Below are positions 25,001-37,000 of a DNA stretch of 64,000 bases, in pieces (position 1 is the stretch's first letter; each line of letters starts with the position of its first letter). The notes beneath the pieces were generated by a model that was given only the letters and a program-made list of their open reading frames with translations, was not told the DNA's origin and made no database searches. The translations under genes were made by a program, and so were the position numbers. Source of the DNA: Trogon surrucura (lineage: Eukaryota; Chordata; Aves; Trogoniformes; Trogonidae); contig CM036642.1 in assembly GCA_020746105.1 (NCBI GenBank), positions 3,937,501 through 4,001,500 on the forward strand, written 5' to 3'.

Positions 25001-28000
25001 AACCCACGGGGGGGGGGGGGGGGGGGGGTTTGATACAATCTAAAGGCAGTAGCTAAAGGGAAGAAAGGAGAGGAGGAGAGGAGGAGGAAATAAAGTTCCC
25101 AGTTGCTAAAATAGAACAGGAAGGAAAAGGTAATCTTCTGGTTTCTTGGATACAAAACTTTTGCTCACGTTCAAATGTCGATGAGGCAAGATTCAAAGAG
25201 CTTGAGGGAAATCCCTAGGTCCCAGTGATGATGGCTCTGACTCACCACCATACACCCCAAAACCTGGAACTCGAGATGCACAGCTGGAGCAGAGCTTCGC
25301 TCCACATCACTACCACCAGGCTCAGGTTCTCCAGCATATTCCTACCTCCTCTTCCTTTTCCTCCCTTCACAAGCACACACAGCTGAGAGACCTCTGCCTT
25401 TCTTTTTCCCCTTCTTCTCCTACAAGGCAAAGTACAGCTTCCTCCAAGCCCTACCCTCTGTTCTCTCGCACGTCCCACTGCAGATCAGCAGCCAGGCATT
25501 CTGTGACAGTGAACCCTACTGCAAATATGCATGGAGATCGACATTAACTCAGTCGTAGCTTGGGCGTCTGAGTCTGAGATACCTGCCCCGGGCTGTCTTG
25601 GTAGACAGCGAGGAGAAATAGGCACCTCCAGAGGCCATTCATCTGACCTATCTTAGACGCCTATCTTAAGCTGAGATGAATGGCCCTCTGGAGATGACTA
25701 TTCCTCTTTATTGACTACAAAGGGACCCGGGGGCAACTAGTTCAGACTTAGTTGTCCAATAGTGAGATATTTAAAACTGGGCGAGGTGGCTTCTGCTCCC
25801 AGTGGTTATGTAAATGGGAGCTGGATACACAAATCTCTTCAAGGTTTGAGCAGGACCAGCGAGTGTTTGTGCACAGATTTATTTGCAAACAAATCTGTCT
25901 TTCTCTATTTCAGTAAAAGCTCGTGTTAGAGCAAAATTGAAACGATCCCAGCTGCAAGCCAAGGTTTGGGTGTGATAGGGATAACGACTCTCCCCGTTCA
26001 GTTCAATTAGTAACTTTCCTACAAATATTTTGAAAACTGAATCAGTTTCAGTTAAATCAGTAACCTTGCTACAAATATTTTGAAAACAGAGTCAGTTTCT
26101 TCCCGGTTTCTATCAACATCAGGACTCACACTGAAGTAGTCATTTCTCTGCTTAAAGGAACAGGCTGTTCAAACAACTGGGACCTGCACTTAAGATTTAA
26201 TCTTTTCTAGCTCCAGGAGATAAAAAGAATGAAAAGTGTAAGTGGCAGCAGATTCTCAGCTGCTGTAAACTGCCAGAACTCCAGTAATTTTAATGGAGTT
26301 TCGCACCAGCCAACACCTTGCCTCTTGCTACACCAGCCAGCCACACTGGGATCCAAAGTCTCCAGCGCCTGCTAGACACGGTCCTCGCCTCCCCAAATTG
26401 CATCAAACTAGGGAAGCCCTTGGATTTAAATGAAGAAAGATTGCTTTGAGCCCCTTGCACTACAATTCCCAGGAGCTTCCCTATCAAACAAGCCTTCATT
26501 CACCTCCTTAAGGGTTTTCCAGACAGGGGCAAAAAGGCAGTGATAAGCTCAGCTGGCTCTCCACAGCACAGCAGACAAGGACTGTGCTGCTCTCCTCGGT
26601 TCACCTGGCAGCTGTTTTGCATAGCACTGGCATCAGATCTGGTGCGAGTTTGCCTGGGGAGGTTTCTCTGGGGATGGGAGCAGCAGAACAGTTCCGGACA
26701 GCTTCCCCCCACCCGCTGCTGTTCCCCCTACCTGGAAGACAGCATTTGCTCTGGAAACCAAACATAAGTGCTCTATCAGAACTGACACGACTCCCACTGG
26801 AAGTCGCCAAGCCAGTCCAGCCCTCGAGGATAAAAGTGCCACAATGAGAGAAAAGTAAAATCAAGATTGCAACGTGCCTTCACCTTCGCAAAGCAAACAC
26901 ACGCGGCAAAGTGCAGATGTCACCTATGGGGAGTGACAGCCGCCCGTGGCTTTGCGCCCAGCGATAAAAGCAAGGCTGCAACCAGCAGGTTAACCTTATC
27001 CTCGTTCCCACCCAACTACACGCTTAATTCACCTCACAGTTTGATCTCAACTGCACAGAAGGGACAAGGGAATTAGAAGGTGATTTCAATCTTTAACAGG
27101 TGTTGGGGAATTCCCACAGGGAATCAGTTTTCTGCCGCGTGCATTTGGGAGGGAAATTCAGAACAGCTGAACAGCAATGGAGGAACAGTGCCAGGCAGAC
27201 ACCAGGCAGGGGATTTTAGCTGCCTGGGCTTAGATGTCTAACTTTTAGGTGTCTAATTCCGAGCCAATTGCTCTAGGCTCCCTTTACAGCCATAGAGAGG
27301 AAGCAGGCGCTTCCAGAGGGCAACTCGTCTCACCCTCGAGATAGATGACAGCGATGAATCACCTTCTGGAGATACCTATTTTCATCATTGACTGTACAAA
27401 AAGCCCGGGGTGAGTAGGTCAGACTTCAGCCTTAGAGTATTGAATATCTAAAATTAAGATTAATCTCACCTATGCTGCAGATTTTAGCACTCCAGTTGAC
27501 AAAGTACAGGGCCACTAGAAATTGCCAAAGCAGGCCAGGTGCAGACCCCATTTTCAATGTATATTTTCTAGAAGCCAAGAAGTTAACTTGTTCACATGAA
27601 CGGAGACAAAAGTCAAATCTCTCTCCTCAAACAACATGTGTAGTTAAAAGATTACCCAAGAGTGGGTAAAGAAAAGAGTGGGAAAGATTATTATAAACAA
27701 TACTTAACCTCCATGTTGTAAATTCAACAAAACTCTCACCTGCACGAGAAGGATGTGGTTCTATCAAGCATCAAATAACACTCTTCAGGTTTTCAATTCA
27801 CTTTGGACACTCAAGCAAATAGTAAGTCACAACCCTCCTGCTACTGTTCCCAGCAGTCAGACCAACAACTTCTCCAGAACTAGCAGAAAAAGCCCTGGGT
27901 GGTAACAGCTCACTTAAATACCCTTCTCCCCACTTGAGTGGCTACACTTGATTCCCTCCAGCTGGGTCCAGTGGCACTGGGAAACACAATCTGAAGCTCT

Positions 28001-31000
28001 GCAGACCCCAGTCAGTTCCCTGGATCTCTACGTGCCCTACTGGGATGCTTGCTGTTCCCAAGGCTTACCTTAAGAAGTGCTTTTTAAAGGGAGAAGGTGA
28101 AAGTGTGGACGGGACAGGGAGTTTTCGAGGCGGCCAGATAAGGCTGCAATTTTCCTGTGAACTTTTTTCTCTATAGACACAAACAGACCAAATCAGGGCA
28201 TCGGAGCATCTCCGTGGGAAAGTTAAGACTGGTTAGCGAGAAAAGTGAATCTGTGCTGACTCAGGAAGCTTACAGACTTCAGGGGAAGCTTTCACTGAAG
28301 ACTCAAGTGTTTCATTTGGGTGGAAACCCCTGGGTTATAAAAACGCCTTTCCTTTGTCAGCAATGTCTCGGAGAAATCCCGTCTCCCAGTCCCCCTGCAG
28401 CTCTGAGGGCAACGGACCCTTCATGCGAGGCAGGTAGAAAGCAGGACAGCAAGTGTGGGAGATTCGGGCAGTTTCCAGAAGGAAACCCGAGGGCAGCAGT
28501 TGTTCCCACGGAAAACATTTCACCTGCAGGTGTTGGGAGAGGGCAAGTCTCTTCTCTTAGACCAGAGGCAAGAGGCAGATCAGACCAGCTCTTCGTTTGC
28601 CCCTCTAATTCCAGTCAAACCAGCCTTTTGTTCCCCTTTCCCCTCCCCATCCTTTTTTATCCTCTTCCATAATGGGATGTTTAAGAAAAAAAAAAAAAAA
28701 AAAAAAATAACCCAACCTCAAACCCTAATCACCTTCATTTGAATTTCAAATATCCCCCTCCTGGCCTCCCCCACGCCCCAACTGACTCGGAGCTGGGAAT
28801 ATGGAAATTTCTCTTGCTCGCCTTAAATGTGGCTGTGCTATGAAAATCATCAGCCTTATGCAAATCCTGAGCAGGCCCAATTGCCATAGCAACCAGCTGT
28901 TTCCAGCCCGACTGCTGCTGCTTTCATTTATTCGGTACTTGTCCTGGGGCTGTGCATGGCTGCAGGGGGAAGAGACAAGAGAAATCCTGGAGGCTTTGAG
29001 GAAAGTTTCACGAGGGAGAGCCAGCCCCGGAGAGCAAAGGCGTAGCCAAGGACTAGGCTCAGTGTGGGGCCGGGGAAGGCCAAGTTTCCTCAAAAGACTT
29101 TGGCCTGGCAATCTGTTTCCAGTGAGATCTGAAGAGGTAACAACAAAAGGCAAAACAGAAAGAAAAAAAAAAAAAAGCTCAGGCTGTGCAGCCCTTAGCT
29201 TGCCTGCTGAGCGCACCAAGGAGAACCCCGTGCACGGAGCAGCGCAGCCTGAGCCCCCACCAGCTCATCTCCCATCCCTCGCTTGTGCACGTTTCCTTTT
29301 GCCCGAGTTAGAAGCTGATGCAGAGGTCCGAGGCTTCACACCCTACTCTACCATGAGCCATCACTTATTTAAAAGAGACCCTACCCAAACACCTGCATTT
29401 ACAAAGCAGTGAACAACAGCCTTCCCAAAGCCCAGCAGAGACCAGGGCTCCATTCTGCCCAGAGTTGTACCCATCCCTGAGGAGAGCACCTGCATTAAAG
29501 AGCTTATAACCTGGCAAAAAGGTGGGAGAAGAGTTGAGGACCCTAACTTCAGAGCTGGGGAGCAGAGATAGACTTAATTAAGCTTGTACAGGGAGCGTGG
29601 GGCAGAGAGACAGACTATGACAAGGTCTCTGTTTTTTCCGACTACCCCGATACGGATTTAAGGCAAAATACACCGACACAGAAGCTGGATTACTGGGAGG
29701 AGTTTTCGCTTGGGTGGAAGTTGTGGTGTCCAGTTTAAGAGCTGTCCTTGCTTCCTCCACTCCACTGCCAGGGGACCTTAGGTGTCCCATGGCAGAAGAG
29801 AAGGAAGGTGTCTCAGGCTGTCATCCCATCACAGGAGTAAGCTGGCTGAGGTTGAAGGACACTAGAGACTGAAGGAACAGATGCACCTTATCTCCTATCA
29901 CTTTCGTTTTCTTAGGGTGTAAAGGGAAGGGTCTTCCTTACCCTCAGAGAAAGAACAGCTGCATTATCGCTCCCTAACGCACTCAGATCGGTTACCCAGG
30001 CTGTGAGGTTTAGAAAACCCTCCTTCCATTGCCACCAGGGCCAGCAGCAGGCCAAGAGCCCAGATCCCTGGCTCCGTGTGCCCTCCCTAGGAAGCCACAC
30101 TCCTCTCCCTGGCTGCTGCTGCTCCAGACCCATCCGAACCAGGTGAAGCTGCCAGGTCGGCCAAACACCAGTGTCCCGGGGAGCGATACCGGCTGCTCCC
30201 GCGGCAGCGATAGCGCTGCAGGGCTGTCCTGCATCGCACCCCCACGCGCACACCCCAGCTCCTCTCCTCTGGGCTGGGGTGCCCATCGCACACCCCGCCC
30301 TGGGCTCCTGGCAGCCTGGCCAGTTCCCCGCGTTACAGGGTGGGGAGGGAAGATGTTCGGAGCGCCTGCAGCTATTCAGTTACCGATGGTTGTGTTTGAA
30401 GAGCTTCCCTATCGCCCTTTTGTTAAAGCTTTGGCTTCCCCCCCATAGCCTCAACAGATGAAATCAAAGGGAAGTAGCTTTGCTTGGTGTAACCTGTTTT
30501 GATCAAGCAGATAAACGGGGAACAAGTGTCTGACACAAACAAACAGACAGACAGAGGCAAGTCCCACCTCAGCATTTTGTTGCATCAGATACCGAGGGCT
30601 TAGATAAACCACAAGAAGGGGGAGATCTCTGCCTCTCGGCTTGAAGACCAGGGGCGACACTCTGCAGTGCCAAGCCCCCACAGTTCCCATAAAAAAAAAA
30701 AAAAAAAAAAAAAAATCAACCCAGAACTTGCTGGCATGGCTTTCATCAGTTTAAAAAGATGAAAAGAGCTTACAGCCAAGCATAAAACTCATGCTTGTCA
30801 TTACCCCCCATGGAGTCAGCGGGACTGCCTGCAAGCCCAGCCAGAGCCGCCACACGCCAGGCATTAAACCCGCTGTCGTCACGCCGGGAAAGGGGACCCT
30901 CAGAGGGGAGAGGTGACCTGAGGCTGGGGCTGACCTGCACAGCTCCCAGGCGATGGGGAAAGACAGTCCAGCCCCCACAGGAGAAGCTCGTGCCTATTCC

Positions 31001-34000
31001 CCCCTTCCCCCTAACATAAGTACTGGGATAAAAACGGCAGAATTAAAGTTGATTCACAGGACCTGGCAGGGTAGGTGGTATTCCTTAGATTTTCTTTTTC
31101 TTTTTTTTTGTTTTTTTTAAATCAGGGCTTTTTGTAGAAAGGCAAAATTTCACTACAACCAGTAGACGTGGTGGGGGTGGAATCAAACAAACATGAGGGT
31201 TTGGAGAACACGTTACTAAAAGCTTTGAAGCGTTTTCTACAAAACTGGTGTAGATGAAAAAGAAAAAAAGAAAAGCTTAGCTTTCCTAACCTCCTACAAA
31301 ACATGAACAATTTTGACAATTTTCTCAAGAAAGAAAACCCCCCACGATTATATTAAATACTTTCAAAGTAAAACAATGCCCCAAATTACCCTTTTTCCCC
31401 CCTCTAAGCCTAGAACTGGCAGAGATATGAAAGGATGAGATTATGCTTTTGCTACTGACACTTCCCATCAGATCTTTAAGCATCAGGTTTAGATCAAGGG
31501 CTTGGTTTACAAAAACATTTTGGCACCCAACTCCCTCCAGTATTTTTTTTTTTTCTTCAATTCTTTTTGGAGCCAGTCTGCATCTTTTGGTGATGAAAGG
31601 CCTTCGTAAATAGGCACCTAGAACGATTTCCATTCTTTTTAAGATGTTACTTTGGTAACTGGCCTCTCCTTTTGGGGGGTAGCAAGAGTCCTGGGGAGCT
31701 GTGCTCGTTGGTCCAATTCATTAGGAAATGGTCCTTCAATTAATGAGTCACTGGAAGACAGATTTCCCACGTGAAGATAGTAAACAAAACACTAAACTAT
31801 TAGGTGTTGCAGTAAATATTCCTCTAACGATGTGTATAAGGAGAAAATAAAAACTTCCAGGAAAGTTCAGTACAAAGAGCTTGGTTGTTTATAAACAGAA
31901 TGGTTGTAAAGAGGGAGGAAAAAAAAGAACAAAACACCCAACAAAGATGCATAGAGGTTTTAGGTAAAGCATCGAGGCAGACCCTCTGTGGGCTTGGCTG
32001 GCAATTGCCAGCGGGGCTGACGTGCCCGTTTACAGCACTTGAACTAGCACACACACAGCTGGGCAGTAGAGCCTGGTCCAGCCTGGCCACCCTCTTCTTA
32101 CAAGGGTCTTACAAGGGACCAGTCAGCCCACACGAGGGGTCGTGGCTGTTTGCTACGGTCCCACAAGAAACTCCAGGTGCACGGCAGCCTCAGCACAGCT
32201 GAGGTGGTGATCTCTGAAGATCCCGAGCAGATCAGCCAGTCACAAGGGCTGCATTAGAAATAAGAATAATTTAAAGAGGTTCCTTGTATCAGTCCGCAGG
32301 GAAGCGTCACTTTTGCAAATGAAGGGGATTTACTTGTTCTGATTTCCCTGCTTGATTTCAAGGCTCCTAGAGCAGAGCTAATGCTGCTGCAAACATTTTT
32401 ATTATTTTAAAACAAATTGACTTCACTTCTCTGCTTTCTTTTCTCAATTGCCACTAGAAAGAGGTGCTACAGCTAACACTGGGAAGCTTAAGCTGAAAAA
32501 AATATCTTACCCAGTCAACTGTGGTGCCAACTTCTCACCTATTTAATACTATTGACTACAACATCAGCAGCTGGAGTCTCCCACTACATTTAGTAACAGC
32601 CAATACCAAAACGCAGCGCTGACTTTCAGTACAGCCTTCCATAACCTCGATTCTGCTGTGCTATCCATCAGCTCTGTGTGCCAAGACACACGAAATATTT
32701 CATGAGACCCTGGTTCTCAATTTAAGGCCCTATAGCAGCCACCAGGGTTGTTTGGAAGAGCTGGATAATTTGGGAGTATGTTTGTTTCTAGGTGGCTTGA
32801 AAAGATTTATCTCAAAATCCAGCTTAGGGTCATCTGAAAGCCCTGGGCAGAAGCTGACCCGACCAAAGTCAATCAGAGTTCACGGATGTGAACAAAAACA
32901 GATTTTATCTCTACCTTAAATTATGTCAAATAACTCAGCTTCAGTAACTAAGAACACAGAGGATTTCTAGTCCTCAGTGTAAAGAGTAAATAAAGGGGTA
33001 GTTTTAATCATATTAAAACATGTCCATAGTTCTCAAGCTTTACCAAAGATCTCATTTTTTCCAAATTCTCTCAAGTGACAGAAGTAAAATCATTCCACGT
33101 AATGTTTTAATCTGCTGTTATGCATCCCCCTCACCCCAAGCTTAGGGTTCTTCATTACTCAAAGAAGAGCAATTCTTCTACACTGCCTCTACGAGTTTTG
33201 GTTTTAAAAGGTGTTTATTTCTAAGCCTACAGACAAGCATCTCATTTTTTAATAATATGAATTTGTTACACCTAGTGGATGCTAAAAATATTTCTTATGG
33301 CTGTTCATTCGTCCCAAAAGGAATCTGACCACGAGCTTCTGTGAAATTACAGACTCAAAGTCCTGCTGCCAAAGCCCACTGAAGGCAGTGGCAGTCAGAA
33401 GTGGTGCAGAAAATACAAAACTGTTTCTCCAGGTGTATGTTGCACCTCATGGCAGTGCAGAAGCTGGCAGGTAACCGGGCAGAAATCAGTGCTAACACAA
33501 GCGCTATCGTCTGCCAAGGATCACCCTGTTCTTCAGCTTTCTATATTAAAGGAAAAGTGGGGTTTCTAGCCACAGAGCAGTGAGAGTCTGAGCCACCATC
33601 AGGTGGGAACAGTGGAGATGAGGAAACCAATCATGCTTCAGGATGAAGAGCAATAATTTTTTTTCTGGAACCATCTAGCTGGATCTGATTATTCCTAAAG
33701 TCCATCCCATTTTCTACGTATACGTGGCCAAAAAAAAAGGTTTAGTCACCAGGGACTTTTGTCTAAGGAAATGCTCCTGACACAAAACACGTAAAATGAA
33801 GAGCTGTTGGTTCTAAATTGAGCGGACCAAGACTATTTCAATGGCATTATTCCTCTGGCAAGACATGAGCATATTGAACATATTTCCATGCTCAAACCAC
33901 AGAGGACATTACCGAGACACACACTGGTTCACTGCTGTTACAGAAGGATCTTGCATGCTGATCAAGATACAAATGCAACCCTAGCCCAGAGCACATTCTT

Positions 34001-37000
34001 GGTCAACTCCCAAGCTAGTTGGAAGAGCACAATGTAGGAGCAACAGGAGTCGAGCAACGCATGGACAGTAACTTCCAGCACCTGTGCCCCGCTTTTTTTT
34101 CCCCCTTCCCCTCCCTCTTCAGGCTCCCTCGCCTGCTCCCCCACATCCCAGATCCTCCTTACCTGGCTCCACCTGGTCAGGTTCGTGCCGAGTATCTGTG
34201 GAATCTGCAGCATCACTGCTCATCTTGATCTCTGGAAAAGGAGGCACAACTGATTTTAATAACAGGTCACAGTCCCAGGCAACAGGCACATGTGGCTTCC
34301 ACTAAACAGCACAAATGAATGTGTAATTATAATAAACCATCAGACTTTCAAATTCCTGATTCCTCAACATACAGTTACTAGAATATTCATCAGCTCCGAG
34401 GATGCACTTTCCCTCCTGTTGCTCTTTGCATCCCCCTCATTCCTCTCCCCCCCCCCCTCCCCAATTTGCTGCCGTGTTCCTCACCACACGCATCGCCCCT
34501 CTCCCGCACGGGAGATGAAGGTTGCTTAACCACCTCTCCCCTCGGCTTTCTGCAGGCTTTCCAAAGCAGCTGGTGTGGCTCTCAGCTTGACACTGTCCTC
34601 CAGCACACCTATGTAGGCAGAGGATCTCTCCCACATGTGTATTGCTCACACCCCTTGCAGACCACCAAGAAGCTGCCGTGCTTCAACGCGCTGTCCCCAA
34701 CCCAGGAGCAAGCAGAGCTCTTTGCCATCACGGATTTCCCCCCCATCCTTATCAAATGCCAATAAATTTGTCATTTACCCTTGAAATGATGGCTGCCACC
34801 GCACCCAGGGCCACGTTCTCCTTCGGGGAAGGCTGAAAGAAAAGGTGGGAATAGTCAACTTGACATTGGATTGTTCATCTCCTCCTGAAACATACACACC
34901 AGTGAAAGAAGGAAGAATATCTATTCAAATTCAGATGGACACCCCCTCATGCTCTTCTACCCTTTGCGTTGGAATTTTAACTCTTTCCATGCTAGTTGGG
35001 GGAAAAAAAGATAATAATTTTTCTAAAGAACCAACTCATTTGCATGTGCTTCCTGCAACCAATCGCAGCCACAGAAATCATCTGATTTGCATCACGTAAT
35101 AACAACAGCATGGAAGCTGGGCCAGTGTTTTCTCTGGTTTTGCTGGGATAGAAAAGGCAGGTGGAAGCCTTCTTAAAGCCATCATACAAACCTTTTCCTC
35201 CTTCCTGTATATGCCTTGTATTATTTCCAAACAGCCAAAAGAACCCTGTAGGTTTTAACACCTATTTCCCTTTATTACTCACGTTAAACCAGGCAGGCAT
35301 TTTTGTTTGTTCAAACTTCCATTGTGCAAATGGCAGATTATCTGCTTTTTGGCCAAAATCAAATATGGTGGTTTTTTTTAAGTTAAAGTAAAATTTTTTT
35401 TCTTCAGCAAGTGAGTAAACGAATCAAAAAATGACAAGATTTTATATCAGAATGCAGAAACATTCACATACTTCAGAAACTTCCTTTCCTTAAATTGTAT
35501 TAAGGAGTGAGGAGGGAAAAGGAAGGAGAAAAGACTTGTGGAATATTTTTCCCTTCATATAAACCCTCTGCAATTAAGACGTGAGCATTTAGTGGGGCTT
35601 CTAAGCATTTCTACTGCAGGAAGAGTAATTATCATCAGCCATAAACATCTTTTCTTGTAATACTGCCAAGGGACCCTAGCTTAGGCAATCTACAAAGCAC
35701 AAAGTTATACTTGCTGCCAAAAAGTATCTTAAAAAAAAAAACCCAAATCCAAGTTCTCATAAAGCAGAGTAAGAAAAATCATAAACTATGAAGAAGCCCA
35801 GTGCTTGCTTTAGAGAGAAAGTCTACAAACTTGCAAAGAAAAAAAAAAAAAGTAATGCAGCTTTCACTGTGAGCACACCAAAAAATGAACACACATGTTA
35901 GTGAAAGAAAATTTTCTAACCCTCAACACCAAGGAGCCCCTTATGGATACAGATGCACAAGACAGAATAGTTCAGACAGAGCTGAAAAAGGGAAGCCACA
36001 AAAACAAACCATGAGACATTTTCCCCTTCTTGCAGGAGGGAGCCCTCCGCCCCCCTATCATTTATACTCTGGAGTGGGCGGGGAGGAGGAATTGCCACTC
36101 TGGCTTGATTGCCTGTCACATGCTCTCCATCAGTTAAATTTGCTGCTTCTGGAGTCAGGAGATAACAAGATGCCCTGTGACTCTGTCATAGAGCAGAAGA
36201 CTTTTATTTTTGCAAAGATTCAACTTCCCATCGTGAGCGCACACAAGTTATTACAGTTTAAATATCTGGGAGGAGGGCAAAAAAATGGGAAGAAAAAGAA
36301 CACAGTTTTGATGAAAGTCTACTCATCTGAGTGGTTTGGGACCAGCCAGCTTTTGCATACCTACGAACACCAGTGCAGCACCAGTCATTCTCCAGGGGGT
36401 GCTTAAGAACAAGGAGCAGACACACAGAGGAACTGCTTTCTAATATGGCATAAGTGTAGACAACACCCTTTTATTGACACCCAAGAGTCTTTCGCTATAA
36501 ACCAGGATGCATCTGGACTTGACGCCACCCCTGCATCTGACAAAATATCTCAAGACAGGAAAGCCTGTGGGACTCTGAGTCCAACTAAGTGCAGGCTCCT
36601 GCCATACAGCTTTGCCAGGTCGGCAATATGCAGAGAATAAGCAGGCTAGTAAAAAAATCTCTGGGAAAAATAATGCAGCTTAGGACTGCCTAACTCCTAA
36701 CCACAGACCTATTAGGAGCCGCCACTGTGGCCTGGGCCATATTAAAAATGAGCTGCTATACCTCAGCTAGCAAACATACCTGGGCTAGGGGTAGTCTGGT
36801 TTGTTCACCCAGACCAAAGAAACTATACCAGTGCAGACACTTCTCTGGGGATATATCTGCATCTGTATTTCTGCTGAAACAGATGGTGTCAGCAAATAAA
36901 GCTTTCCCAAGCCCATATTCCTAGCAGTTGTTCAGACACGGGCACTAGGGAAAACCAGCAGGATGACTTTAAAAGGAAAAACGAAAGCTGGTCGTGGTGG

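Larger units (their letters stand above)
23166..34162. other. POU2F3 intron 2 (11.0 kb)
   Basis: Contains two copies of an unclassified repeat (25556-25757 and 27217-27443), a G21 run (25008-25028), A runs at 28686-28707 and 30691-30715, and an octamer next to an RFX-type X-box (28858-28893). A 203-codon open frame (28801-29412, plus) covers the octamer/X-box block but looks like no known protein. I see no gene. Confidence 0.6.

Noticed and set aside
28801-29412. 203-codon plus-strand frame in POU2F3 intron 2
   Set aside because: No recognisable domain, on the opposite strand to both genes; the regulatory motifs at its start are a better explanation for any conservation.
28686-30715. Long A runs as tails of processed pseudogenes
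   Set aside because: The sequence upstream of each run does not resemble any gene I recognise, and no target-site duplication was seen.
35885-36406. 173-codon plus-strand frame in POU2F3 intron 1
   Set aside because: No known family features; isolated single frame in AT-moderate intron.
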